DNA of 64,000 bases from Desulfonatronum thioautotrophicum (GTDB taxonomy: Bacteria > Desulfobacterota > Desulfovibrionia > Desulfovibrionales > Desulfonatronaceae), in NCBI RefSeq assembly GCF_000934745.1, contig NZ_JYNO01000011.1, positions 1 to 64,000 on the forward strand. Direction: 5' to 3'. Shown here one piece after another: positions 34,755-43,584 of this stretch; within the stretch, counting starts at the first letter, position 1; every line of letters begins with the position of its first letter. A model generated the notes under the pieces. The model had not been told where the DNA came from. It did no database searches and was given only the letters and a program-made list of their open reading frames with translations. The translations under genes were made by a program, and so were the position numbers.

Positions 34755-37433
34755 ATGTCTGTCGTCTCCTCCCAGAGCGATCACCGTGTTGCTCATCCTG
34801 CCTCGCTACGTTCGATCATCTCCCGTATCGAGGAACTGCCCGTCCTTCCGGCTGTGGCGCTGCAGGCCTTGAAGCTGTCCTTGTTGGACGACGTGAACCT
34901 GGATCATCTCGCGCGGCTCATGGAGTCGGACCCGGTTCTAACGGCACGGATTCTGCGCCTGGTGAACAATGCCCAGGTCGGTCTGCCCAAGCGCATCAGC
35001 ACGGTCAAGCAGGCTGTTACGCTGGCTGGGTTGACCCAGGTGCGATGCGCCTTGCTGGGCGTTCTGGTCAAGGAGTATTTGCCCGGCGGACCGCAGCAGC
35101 TTGCGAGCATGTCCCGGCAGATCTGGACCCACAGTCTGGTGACCGGGATTCTGGCCGGGCTCGTTGCCGAGCGGACATTTCCGGAACTCAAGGAAACCGC
35201 TTTTGTCGGCGGGCTACTGCATGACATCGGCAAATTGGTGATCATGGACGTGTTTCCGGAAATCGCGTTAAAAATCGATGAGATTCGTCGGGAAAAACGA
35301 CTGGACATCGTGGATGCGGAACAGCGGATACTGGAGACGAACCACTGCACCGTGGGCAAGATGCTTGCCGAGCAATGGAAACTGCCCGAGCAGCTTGTGG
35401 AGTGCATTTGGCTGCATCACCACCGGGTGGAGGCCATGAACGGAACGTCTTTGAACTGGGAACTTCCTGCTATTGTCTCCCTGGCCAACCTGTTGACCCT
35501 GGAAATGTTCTGCGAAAGTCCAATGCAAAATGGCGAGGACCTTGTCACCGGCCTCCTGACTGCGTTGAACTTGCCCAGGGAGGAGCTGGCTGATCTTCGC
35601 CGCCTGACGAGCCGGGAGTATGAAAAGAAGTCCGTGTTTTTCGATCTGGAGAGCGATCTCAACATGGTTTTCCATGAGATCATCCAACAGGCCAATCACA
35701 AGCTTTCCGGGCTGGGCATCGAACTGGACGCGAAGAACAGCGCTCTTTCCAAGGTGAATACCCTGCTGTCCATGACCGGAAAACTGGGACTGAGCCTGGC
35801 CAATGTCCGCAGCAAGACCGATTTGTTTCAGGAAATCGCCCAGGTCTTTACCGGATTTACCGCTGTCCAGGTCGGTATCTTTTACATCGTTGACCAGGTC
35901 ACCCGTGAGCTGGAGGGCATCGTCTGGATCGACGGGGGCAGAAAGCGCAAGCTGCTGTGTTTTACCAAGCGCAATGGCGAGCCTGTCTGGGAAAAAGACG
36001 CCCAGAATCTTCCCCCGGATCTGCGGCGGGTTCTTGACGAGTCCCGGCACCGGATGCATGGCTCACGGGAGATTACCCAAAGCCTTTCCAACCCGTTTGT
36101 GATTTTCAGCTTTGGTGAGGAGCGGAGCTATTTCGCGGAGCTGTGCATCTCGCTTTCCCAGGATTTTCGCAGTCAGGATGGGCGAACCCTCACCGGATTC
36201 ACCCAGATAGCCCAGATTATCCGGTCCTCATTGGAGCGCATCCGGCTTTTCGAGAACCTGCAGGCGAAAAAAGAGGATTTGGCCCTGGCCTTGTGGAAGA
36301 CGCAACAGATCAGCCAGCAGCTCATCCAGACCGAGCGGCTGGCCGCCGTGGGGCAGCTGGCTGCCGGCGCTGCCCATGAAATCAACAATCCCCTGGCCAT
36401 CATCTCCGCGCGGGCCCAGCTTTTGGAATTGCGGGAGCAGGACGAGAAACGCAAAAAAGAGTTGGCCCTGATCACCGAGCAAATCGAGCGAATCAGCAAG
36501 ATCCTGACCAACCTGATGGAGTTCGCCCGGCCGGCTCCGCCGAACCTGCAGACCATGAATATCCACGATACCCTGGATCGGGTTCTGGAGCTGATCGGCA
36601 GCAGTTTTCCGAAATTTCAGATCACCCTGGAACGCCACTATGACCCGCGGATGCGGCCCATCAAGGCCGATCCCAATCAAATGGAACAGGTTTTTCTGAA
36701 TCTGATTATCAATGCTCAGCATGCCATGGAAAAAAACGGCGGCGTCTTGACCGTTGCCAGCGAATATAACCCGGATCAGCAGGCCGTGGTGATCCGGATC
36801 ATCGATCAGGGAGTAGGCATCGCCAAGGAAAATCAGAAAAAGATTTTCGACCCGTTCTTTTCCACCAAGGAGGAGGGGAAAGGCACGGGTCTGGGGCTTT
36901 CCACGTCCCTGGGCATCATCAACAACCATTTCGGCAGGATCGACCTTGAGAGCACGCCGGGAAACGGCACCACCTTCAGGGTGGAGCTGCCCGTGGACAT
37001 TTCCGCGTTGCGGCCGACCAAGCCGGAGACCGCCGCCAACCCTTCCATGCCTCTGTCGCTGCGGCCGCGGATCCTGGTGATGGATGACGAGGAGCATATC
37101 CGGGACGTACTCAAGGAAGCCCTGGAAAACGAAGGCATTGACGTGGAAACCGCGGAAAATGGCAAAGATGGTCGTGATGTTTTGGAACGGGAACACTTTG
37201 ATCTTCTGTTGCTGGACATCAAGATGCCGCTGCGCGATGGACTTTCCGTGATGCGGGATCTGCGCACCTCCAAGACGAATGCCGACCTGCCGGTGATTGT
37301 CATCACCGGAACAGCGACTCATGAAGAGATGGCCGAAATCGCCAATCACGGCGGGAAATGCATTCGCAAGCCGTTTCACATCAAGCATTTGCTCACGGAA
37401 GTGCGGGACAGTCTCCGTCAAGCTGATGGCTGA
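34755..37433 (+). CDS. HDOD-GAF histidine kinase with C-terminal receiver
   Basis: An 892-residue protein. Residues about 15-215 are an HDOD domain (ELPVLPAVALQALKLSLL, GGLLHDIGKLVIMD, CTVGKMLAEQWKLPEQLV). A GAF-like sensor (about 340-495), a HisKA domain with GQLAAGAAHEINNPLAIIS, HATPase motifs DQGVGIAKENQKKIFDPFF and GKGTGLGLSTSLGI, and a receiver (ILVMDDEEHIRDVLKEAL, FDLLLLDIKMPLRDG, CIRKPFHIKHL) follow. Such hybrids combine a degenerate phosphohydrolase signalling domain with phosphorelay. The HDIGK motif is kept, so some metal-dependent activity is possible. GGAG stands nine bases before the start. It overlaps the MinD-like gene by 8 bases. Confidence 0.93.
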   Translation: MSVVSSQSDHRVAHPASLRSIISRIEELPVLPAVALQALKLSLLDDVNLDHLARLMESDPVLTARILRLVNNAQVGLPKRISTVKQAVTLAGLTQVRCALLGVLVKEYLPGGPQQLASMSRQIWTHSLVTGILAGLVAERTFPELKETAFVGGLLHDIGKLVIMDVFPEIALKIDEIRREKRLDIVDAEQRILETNHCTVGKMLAEQWKLPEQLVECIWLHHHRVEAMNGTSLNWELPAIVSLANLLTLEMFCESPMQNGEDLVTGLLTALNLPREELADLRRLTSREYEKKSVFFDLESDLNMVFHEIIQQANHKLSGLGIELDAKNSALSKVNTLLSMTGKLGLSLANVRSKTDLFQEIAQVFTGFTAVQVGIFYIVDQVTRELEGIVWIDGGRKRKLLCFTKRNGEPVWEKDAQNLPPDLRRVLDESRHRMHGSREITQSLSNPFVIFSFGEERSYFAELCISLSQDFRSQDGRTLTGFTQIAQIIRSSLERIRLFENLQAKKEDLALALWKTQQISQQLIQTERLAAVGQLAAGAAHEINNPLAIISARAQLLELREQDEKRKKELALITEQIERISKILTNLMEFARPAPPNLQTMNIHDTLDRVLELIGSSFPKFQITLERHYDPRMRPIKADPNQMEQVFLNLIINAQHAMEKNGGVLTVASEYNPDQQAVVIRIIDQGVGIAKENQKKIFDPFFSTKEEGKGTGLGLSTSLGIINNHFGRIDLESTPGNGTTFRVELPVDISALRPTKPETAANPSMPLSLRPRILVMDDEEHIRDVLKEALENEGIDVETAENGKDGRDVLEREHFDLLLLDIKMPLRDGLSVMRDLRTSKTNADLPVIVITGTATHEEMAEIANHGGKCIRKPFHIKHLLTEVRDSLRQADG

Positions 37434-38988
37434 GCACGGAATCAGGACCATTGCCGTTGCCAGCGGCAAGGGCGGTGCGGGGAAAACCTCGGTAGCCTTG
37501 TCCTTGGCCTGGCTGCTGGCGGAGATCGGGCAACGGGTCTGCCTGGTGGACGTGGATATGGGGTTGGCCAATGTGGATGTTCTGCTGGGCATTACTCCGA
37601 AACACACTTTGGATGAGTTGTTCACGTCTGATTTACCCGCACAGGCGGCATTGTGCCCCGTTCGCCCCGGCCTGGACATCTTATCCGGTGGATCAGGAAC
37701 CGCAATCCTGGCGGATCTCACCCCGCGTCAACGGGAGTCCTTTCTCCAGAAAATCCGCAAGCTGACCAACTACGATATTTTGCTTCTGGACAACTCACCG
37801 GGAATTCATCGCCAGGTCGTCTCCTTTTGCCTGGCTGCCAGGGAGCAGATCTTGGTGATCAACCCGGAGCCGTCTTCCCTGGTGGACGGATATGCCTTGC
37901 TGAAAGTACTTCGGCAAAACGGTTTGCATCGTCCACCGTATCTGCTGCTCAATCGGGTCGCCCCCCGGTTCAAGGCCGCCACGCTGATGGAGCGGTTCGG
38001 CGGCGTTTGCGCAAAGCATCTGCGCATGCCGGTTCTGGCTCTGGGAGTGATTCCCGATGACCCCGGGTTTCAGGCTGCAGCGGCCCGACAGATGCTGCCG
38101 ATGGCCTTGTCCTCCCCCGCGCCGGCCCGCGACGCCCTGGCCAGGGCGGCCAGACTGTTGGCCGGCCGAACCAGCCTGAGTGTGCTCTATTCCGAGCCGG
38201 AGGAGTTCTGGGGCGCGTCGCTGACCAATATGTTCCAGAACATGCATTTGGCGGGAATACACTCTGACAACACCGCTTCAGTTCCTCAGGCCAACCCTCA
38301 AGATTCTTCCAGTCCTTCCCAGCGGACCTTTTCAACTGTCTTGTTGGATTTGGAGAGCGCTGTGACCGAACTGGAACGAATTTCCTCCGTTGCCCAAAAC
38401 CCAGAGCCGGAGCGTGGTCAGCGAGTTCGCGAGATAGGGGCGCGACTGCTGGATCTGGCTGCGACGCTTATCGGGCAACGTTCAGATCAGCATGGGGATG
38501 CACGCCCGTCAGGAAAGAAGGAGCCGCCAGCAGCGGCGAGAGCAGATGGTGTGCGCAAAGTAAAGGCTTCAGGTCGGTATCAGGCAGACCAAAGGCCCAG
38601 GCAATATCCCGAGCATCCATTTCCGCCCTCTTCTCCGGTTGTCGTGGGAATTATCAGCCCGGATCAGGCCTTGCGACAGCTTTTGCATGATGTATTGTTG
38701 CAGCGTGGCTATCTTCCGGTGATGATCAACGGTTCCAAGGAATCCGGGCCAAGGCCCGAAGTCTTGCTGGGTTCAGCTTCCAGAACAGATGCCTCCATTG
38801 CTGAAATAGCTTCAGAAATGGCCGGCACTCCCTGGGTCTGGCTGTCCGAGTATGCCCAACCACCACCACTCTGGGCCGTGCATACAACATGCTTTGAGGT
38901 GCTGCAAAAACCCTTCACCCTGGAACAGGTTGACGCCGCGATCCATCGGGCTCGGGCATGCCGGGCAGCCAAGCTGGATGTAGCGTAG
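37426..38988 (+). CDS. MinD/ParA-like ATPase with a receiver-like C-terminal domain
   Basis: A 520-residue protein starting at ATG 37426, overlapping the kinase gene by 8 bases. Residues 1-250 are a MinD/FlhG-type ATPase: deviant Walker A VASGKGGAGKTSVALSLAWL, VDVDMGLANVDVLLGI, ILLLDNSPGIHRQV and LLLNRVAPRFKA. A low-complexity linker follows (about 300-430). The last ~110 residues look like a degenerate receiver (VVVGIISPDQALRQLLHDVL, then WVWLSEYA, then LQKPFTLEQVDAAI) without a clear phospho-acceptor. By coupling it is linked to the HDOD kinase, suggesting a role in placing or counting a cell-pole structure under phosphorelay control; this is inference. Confidence 0.82.
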   Translation: MAEHGIRTIAVASGKGGAGKTSVALSLAWLLAEIGQRVCLVDVDMGLANVDVLLGITPKHTLDELFTSDLPAQAALCPVRPGLDILSGGSGTAILADLTPRQRESFLQKIRKLTNYDILLLDNSPGIHRQVVSFCLAAREQILVINPEPSSLVDGYALLKVLRQNGLHRPPYLLLNRVAPRFKAATLMERFGGVCAKHLRMPVLALGVIPDDPGFQAAAARQMLPMALSSPAPARDALARAARLLAGRTSLSVLYSEPEEFWGASLTNMFQNMHLAGIHSDNTASVPQANPQDSSSPSQRTFSTVLLDLESAVTELERISSVAQNPEPERGQRVREIGARLLDLAATLIGQRSDQHGDARPSGKKEPPAAARADGVRKVKASGRYQADQRPRQYPEHPFPPSSPVVVGIISPDQALRQLLHDVLLQRGYLPVMINGSKESGPRPEVLLGSASRTDASIAEIASEMAGTPWVWLSEYAQPPPLWAVHTTCFEVLQKPFTLEQVDAAIHRARACRAAKLDVA

Positions 38989-39034
38989 CGCTGGGTCTGA
39001 TCCGATTTTGGTCGGGCTCGGCTTAGCTATAGAC

Positions 39035-39235
39035 AGGTTTATGGTGAAACGATGAAAAATTTCCTGATGATGCCTTTAGGTCACCCCTACAGGGCTTTTT
39101 TTGTTTTAACATCACCAACCCAGGGCGTTGCCCTGGGTAAAATGCACCCCGACAATAATAGCCCCTGGGCGGCCCTGAAAGGGCGGCCTAAAATGATGCA
39201 ACGCCAGCCAAAAAATAGCGATGATCCGTTTGGAA
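39035..39235 (+). repeat. Dispersed three-hairpin repeat, uninterrupted copy
   Basis: The core CCCAGGGCGTTGCCCTGGG is at 39119-39137, flanked by CCCCTACAGGGC on the left and GCCCTGAAAGGGC on the right. Its left part aligns with 13206-13345 (minus strand) and its right part with 11566-11665 (minus strand), so it may show what the IS-bearing site looks like without the IS. Confidence 0.8.
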
Positions 39236-39360
39236 CGTCGGCAAATTTAAAATGTCAACCACAAGCAGTATAGACCATTCGAGAACTTATGCACCTAGTC
39301 ATCTCCGCCGCGCGGAGAGACAGTACATGGGGGCATATGGCCACGCCCGCCATCCCTCGC

Positions 39361-39394
39361 CACAAAAAAGACCGCATATGCGGTCTTTTTTGTG
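39361..39394. terminator. Bidirectional intrinsic terminator
   Basis: A perfect palindrome CACAAAAAAGACCGCAT / ATGCGGTCTTTTTTGTG between the MinD-like gene (plus) and proX (minus), with A6 and T6 tracts, able to terminate both. Confidence 0.92.
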
Positions 39395-39418
39395 GGGGAA
39401 AAGGGGATTCAGGACAAA

Positions 39419-40285
39419 TCACGGCTTCCAGCGCTCAAGCACTTCCGGATTTTCGCGCAGAAAGCGCCGGGCATTTTCCAAAGGATCGCTTCCGGGCTCC
39501 TGGTTCCAGGCCATGACCATTTGCAGTTGATCGGAATCTTCCCAGGCAAAATTACTCAGAAAGGCGAAGACCTCCGGCATATCTTCCTCAAGTCCGGCAC
39601 GGGCGATGGCATGAATCTGCTCTTCTCCGCCCAGAGTGCCTTTGGGGTCTTCCAGATACTTCAGGTCCCAAACGCCGAACTTCCAATGCGGAGACCAGCC
39701 GGTAACCACGATCCACTCTTCGCGGTTGACGGCGTTGCTCAGAGCAGCGGTCATCGTGGCGTCGCTGCCCTCAACGAGTTCCATATCGGTCAGTTCGTAA
39801 GCCTGCATCACTTCCTCGGACAGACGCATCAGGCCGGCACCAGGATCGATGCCGATAACCCGGCCACCGAACCGGTCCGCATGGTCATTCAGTTCCGCGA
39901 TGCTGTCGATGGTCACGTAGTTGGGAACGACCCAACCAAGGCGCGCACCGGTGGCAATGGGTCCAAGATCATGGACATTATTCTTGACCTGGGCAAAATA
40001 ATCCTCATGGGTCATCGGCAGCCAGGCGGCAACCATGGCATCAACGTTGCCGGTACCCACGGCCTGCCACATCGCCGCCGCGGCAACGGAGAGAATCTCG
40101 ACATCATAGCCCAGCTCCTCAAGAGCAGCCTTGGCCACGAACGTACTGGCCGTGGCATCATCCCATTCCACGTAGGCCATCCGCACGGAATTGTTCTGGG
40201 CGGATGCCGTGCCGGCAGTCAGCGTCAGCAGGGAAATCAGGGCCAAGAGGGCCATAATGATTCGAAATGATTTTCCAGTCAGCAT
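39419..40285 (-). CDS. proX: Glycine betaine-type ABC transporter substrate-binding protein 1
   Basis: A 288-residue OpuAC/ProX-type binding protein. A signal peptide (residues 1-29, IIMALLALISLLTLTAGTASA) directs it to the periplasm. Ligand-cage features include VEWDDATASTFVAKAALEELGY, AAAAMWQAVGTGNVDAMVAAWLP, GIDPGAGLMRLSEEVM and VTGWSPHWKFGVWDLKYLEDP, with the tryptophans that bind quaternary ammonium groups. It is very similar to the second binding protein at 40658-41515. It is separated from the transporter operon by a terminator and a MITE-like element, so it may have its own promoter. AAGGATAATGC precedes ATG 40285. Confidence 0.92.
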   Translation of the reverse strand: MLTGKSFRIIMALLALISLLTLTAGTASAQNNSVRMAYVEWDDATASTFVAKAALEELGYDVEILSVAAAAMWQAVGTGNVDAMVAAWLPMTHEDYFAQVKNNVHDLGPIATGARLGWVVPNYVTIDSIAELNDHADRFGGRVIGIDPGAGLMRLSEEVMQAYELTDMELVEGSDATMTAALSNAVNREEWIVVTGWSPHWKFGVWDLKYLEDPKGTLGGEEQIHAIARAGLEEDMPEVFAFLSNFAWEDSDQLQMVMAWNQEPGSDPLENARRFLRENPEVLERWKP

Positions 40286-40314
40286 GCATTATCCTTTGGT
40301 TAGAGTATCTGTCG

Positions 40315-40490
40315 GTAATTGCTCAAAAAGGCCGGGCAACCCCTTAAATTGTATCTGCCCCTGAATTCTCACCTGTCTGCCACAGGCAGGCCTGCGCGGG
40401 AATGACTGAAATGGCACGTACTCTCAAGCTCGTCTTGCCCGCGAAGTCAGGCATCCAGGGCATACTTGCCACAATTTATTGAGAAGTTAC
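40315..40490. repeat. MITE-like element, copy 2
   Basis: Bounded by GTAATTGCTCAA and TTGAGAAGTTAC (10 of 12 inverted matches). It shares an internal stretch with copy 1 (CGCGGGAATGACT, ATGGCACG, TCTCA-AGCTCGTC) but has a diverged centre. It lies in the promoter region of the distal proX gene. Confidence 0.75.
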
Positions 40491-40601
40491 ATCTGGCGTG
40501 GTGTGGCAGCCTTGGTCGGGGTTTCATCCGGATCTTGGACCACTCCGGCCAAGACTGTTTTTACGCCCAAACCGGCGCCCCCTGTCCCGGCCTCATGAAG
40601 G

Positions 40602-40638
40602 CCACCAAAAGGCCGCTCATAGAGCGGCCTTTTGGTGG
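40602..40638 (-). terminator. Hairpin terminator after proVWX
   Basis: CCACCAAAAGGCCGCTC-ATA-GAGCGGCCTTTTGGTGG, a perfect 17-bp stem 20 bases downstream of the second proX stop. The T-stretch is inside the stem, so it may act as a strong but partial stop. Confidence 0.75.
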
Positions 40639-40657
40639 TTGGCAAGGTGATCAATGG

Positions 40658-41515
40658 CTATTGCTTCCAGCCCTGAACCTGTTCCGGATTTTCACGCAGA
40701 AAGCGCTTGGCGTTTTCCAGGCGGTCACTGCCGGGTTCCTGGTTCCAGGCCATGACCATCTGCAGTTGGTCGGGATTTTCCCAAGAGAAGTTGTTCAGGA
40801 AGTTGTAGACTTCCGGCATGTCATCCTTGAGCCCCTGGCGGACGATGGTGTGGATGCGTTCCTCATCGCCCATGATGCCTTTGGGGTCGTCCAGATATTT
40901 GAGATCCCAAACGCCGAACTTCCAGTGTGGGGACCAACCGGTGACCACCACCCACTCATTGCGATCCACGGCGTTGCCCAGAGCCGCGGTCATGGTCGCA
41001 TCGCTGCCTTCCATCAGGGTAAAGCGGTCCAGGCCGTATTCCTCGATAGCTTCTTCGGAGAGCCGCATCAGGCCGGCGCCGGGGTCAATGCCGATGATCC
41101 GGTTGTTGAACTGGGCCGCGTAGTCATTCAGGTCGGCAATGGATTCAGCGGTCACATACGAGGGCACGACCCAGCCCAGTTTGGCTCCGCCGACAATCGG
41201 GCCCAGATTCTCGACGTTGTCCTTGACCCGCTCGTAATAATCAGCATGGGTTACGGGCAGCCAGGCGGTGACCATCCCGTCCACATTTCCAGTACCCACG
41301 GCCTGCCACATCGCCGCGGCGGCCACGGGCAGGATTTCCACGTCATAGCCCATCTCTTCCAGGGCAGCTTGCACCACATGGGTGCTGGCCGCCGCGCAAT
41401 CCCATTCCACATAGGCAATACGCACGGACCCTTTGGCGGATACCGTCCCGGCCGTGATGAGCAGCAAGGCCACCAGGGCCATCAGGACATGGAGCAATTT
41501 TCGATACGACATCAT
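40658..41515 (-). CDS. proX: Glycine betaine-type ABC transporter substrate-binding protein 2
   Basis: A 285-residue periplasmic protein with signal peptide (LLHVLMALVALLLITAGTVSA). It has the same ligand-binding motifs as binding protein 1: VEWDCAAASTHVVQAALEEMGY, GTGNVDGMVTAWLP, IGIDPGAGLMRLSEEAI and VVTGWSPHWKFGVWDLKYLDDP. It belongs to the proV-proW-proX operon (31 bp after proW). AAGGAGG six bases before the start is a strong ribosome binding site. Two binding proteins for one permease can broaden or tune substrate affinity (betaine, proline betaine, choline); which does what cannot be told from sequence. Confidence 0.93.
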   Translation of the reverse strand: MMSYRKLLHVLMALVALLLITAGTVSAKGSVRIAYVEWDCAAASTHVVQAALEEMGYDVEILPVAAAAMWQAVGTGNVDGMVTAWLPVTHADYYERVKDNVENLGPIVGGAKLGWVVPSYVTAESIADLNDYAAQFNNRIIGIDPGAGLMRLSEEAIEEYGLDRFTLMEGSDATMTAALGNAVDRNEWVVVTGWSPHWKFGVWDLKYLDDPKGIMGDEERIHTIVRQGLKDDMPEVYNFLNNFSWENPDQLQMVMAWNQEPGSDRLENAKRFLRENPEQVQGWKQ

Positions 41516-41546
41516 TGTCAGCCTCCTTCAGGTTTCGGGTTGAATT

Positions 41547-42374
41547 TTAGCGTTTTTTGGTTCCGTAATGCTGGAGCACGCGGTCCAGAATGATGGCCAC
41601 GATAACGATGCCCAGGCCGGCCTCGAAGCCGCTGCCCATCTGTAGGCGCTGAATGGCCCGCCAGACCTCGCCACCCAGCCCCCGGGCACCGATCATGGCC
41701 GCGATGACCACCATGGACAGGCCGAGCATCACGGTCTGGTTCACGCCGGCCATGATGGTCGGCGTGGCCAGGGGTAATTGCAACTTGAACAGTTTTTGCC
41801 ACTTGTTGGAGCCGAAGGCGTCGGCACATTCCACCAGTTCGCGGGGAACCTGCTTGATGCCCAGGCAGGTCAACCTGATAGCCGGGGGCATGGAAAAGAT
41901 GACCGTGGCAAAGATGGCGGCGACCTTGCCCAGGCCGAAGAAGGGAATGGCCGGAATCAGGTAGACAAAGGCGGGCATGGTCTGCATCACGTCCAGCACC
42001 GGCTGGACCACCCGGTTCACGCCGGTGTTCAGCGCGGCCAGAATGCCGATGGGGATGCCGATGCTCAGAGCGGTCAGGGTTGCGATCAGCACCAGGGTGA
42101 TGGTGCTGATCGTGGGCACCCACAGCCCCATGTTCCAGATCAAGGCCAGCCCGAACAGCGTAAATAGGGCGATGCCCCGCTTTTTGGTCAGCCAGAAGGT
42201 CAAACCGGCGGCGGCAACGATGAACAGCCAGGGCGGCAAGAACAGCAGTCCGTTTTCCATCACCCGGATCACGTTTTCCATGATTCGGGTAAAGGCGATG
42301 GTCAAAAAGGAGAAGTGGGTGACCAGGAAGTCGATGATCGCTTCAATGGTCGCCCCAATAGGTATCCTAGGCAT
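41547..42374 (-). CDS. proW: Glycine betaine ABC transporter permease
   Basis: A 275-residue inner-membrane permease with about six to seven helices. The segment FGSNKWQKLFKLQLPLATPTIMAGVNQT carries the EAA-type loop that contacts the ATPase, and LSMVVIAAMIGARGLGGEVW is typical for ProW/OpuAB. The start overlaps the end of proV by 8 bases, giving translational coupling. Together with ProV and a ProX it imports compatible solutes during osmotic stress, pointing to a saline habitat. Confidence 0.95.
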   Translation of the reverse strand: MPRIPIGATIEAIIDFLVTHFSFLTIAFTRIMENVIRVMENGLLFLPPWLFIVAAAGLTFWLTKKRGIALFTLFGLALIWNMGLWVPTISTITLVLIATLTALSIGIPIGILAALNTGVNRVVQPVLDVMQTMPAFVYLIPAIPFFGLGKVAAIFATVIFSMPPAIRLTCLGIKQVPRELVECADAFGSNKWQKLFKLQLPLATPTIMAGVNQTVMLGLSMVVIAAMIGARGLGGEVWRAIQRLQMGSGFEAGLGIVIVAIILDRVLQHYGTKKR

Positions 42375-43584
42375 TGTTGGTCCTCCCGCGTTCGGCCAGG
42401 GCTGCCAGTAGTGATCCGCGAATAATCACGCCCAGCAATTTGCCGTCCGAGCTGACAACCGGCAAAGGGTGAGACAAGTTGGCCATGATCGGGATCAGGT
42501 CCGCGGCCGGTGTGTCCGGCGGCACGCTGACGAAGTCGGTTTGCATGATGTGGTGCAGCTCGGTTTCGCCGCGCTGGGTTGCCTCGGAGGCCGTGTCCGC
42601 GGTGACGTACCCGATGACCTTGTGATGTTCGTCATGGACAAAGATCTGGGACAGCCCCTGTTTCTGCATGAAACGCAGCGCGGACTTGGGACCATGGGCC
42701 GAAAGAAAGACCACGGCCTTGGGCTTGATCATCACGGATTCCGCGGTGAGCACCTTGGTAATGTCCACGTTTTCCACAAAGCGGGAAACATATTCATTGG
42801 CCGGTTGGGTCAGGATTTGCTCTGCGGTACCGATCTGGACGATGGCTCCGTCCTTCATCAGGACGATCCGATCGCCAAGCTTCAAGGCCTCATCCAGATC
42901 GTGGCTGATGAACAGGATCGTTTTCTGCATCTTGCTTTGCAGGTTGATCAATTCGTCCTGCATGTCTCCACGGATCAGTGGATCCAGGGCGCTGAAGGCC
43001 TCGTCCATGAGCAGAATGTCCGGGTCCAGGGCCAGGGCCCGGGCCAAGCCGACACGCTGCTGCATTCCGCCGGAGAGGTTGACGGGATAATACTCCTCCC
43101 AGCCTTTCAGGCCGACCTGCTCCAGGGCAATAATGGCTTTCTCCCGACGTTTGGCCGGGTCCATGCCCTGGATTTCCAGGCCGTACTCGGCATTTTGGCA
43201 AACGGTGCGGTGGGGGAACAGGGCAAAATTCTGGAAGACCATGCCCAGCTTGGAAAGCCGAACCTGGCGCAACTCTTCCATACTCAGCGTCGTGATGTCC
43301 TGGTTGTCGATCAGAATCTTGCCGGCAGTCGGCTCGATCAACCGATTGATGCAGCGCACCAGGGTCGACTTGCCGCTACCGGACAAGCCCATGACCACGA
43401 CGATTTCTCCAGAAGCTACGGTAAAACTGGCATCCGCGACCCCGACGCCGCAGCCGGTTTTCTCCAGGATTTCATCCTTTCCAACTCCGGACTGGAGCAG
43501 TTTCAGAGCTTCCTGGGATTTGCTTCCGAAAATTTTGGTCAAATGTTCGACACGTATTTTCGGTTCCCGAGGGGTTTCAGACAT
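42367..43584 (-). CDS. proV: Glycine betaine ABC transporter ATPase with CBS domains
   Basis: A 405-residue ATPase. Walker A GLSGSGKSTLVRCINRLIEP, the Q-loop MVFQNFALFPHRTV, signature LSGGMQQRVGLARAL and Walker B ILLMDEAFSALDPL are intact. The C-terminal ~120 residues form a tandem CBS (Bateman) module that in OpuA-type transporters senses ionic strength or c-di-AMP and gates transport. I start at ATG 43584, preceded by AGAGGACGTCTTC; the earlier ATG 43617 has none. First gene of the operon proV-proW-proX. Confidence 0.95.
   Translation of the reverse strand: MSETPREPKIRVEHLTKIFGSKSQEALKLLQSGVGKDEILEKTGCGVGVADASFTVASGEIVVVMGLSGSGKSTLVRCINRLIEPTAGKILIDNQDITTLSMEELRQVRLSKLGMVFQNFALFPHRTVCQNAEYGLEIQGMDPAKRREKAIIALEQVGLKGWEEYYPVNLSGGMQQRVGLARALALDPDILLMDEAFSALDPLIRGDMQDELINLQSKMQKTILFISHDLDEALKLGDRIVLMKDGAIVQIGTAEQILTQPANEYVSRFVENVDITKVLTAESVMIKPKAVVFLSAHGPKSALRFMQKQGLSQIFVHDEHHKVIGYVTADTASEATQRGETELHHIMQTDFVSVPPDTPAADLIPIMANLSHPLPVVSSDGKLLGVIIRGSLLAALAERGRTNNA

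Noticed and set aside
36228-37721. 497-residue minus-strand frame opposite the HDOD kinase
   Set aside because: Antisense shadow of a clearly recognised kinase and ATPase; no domain pattern.
39052-39273. 73-residue frame starting MKNFLMMPLGHPYRAFF
   Set aside because: It is a translation of the dispersed repeat; the copy at 13206-13345 gives a similar peptide, but both lie inside hairpin-rich repeat DNA.
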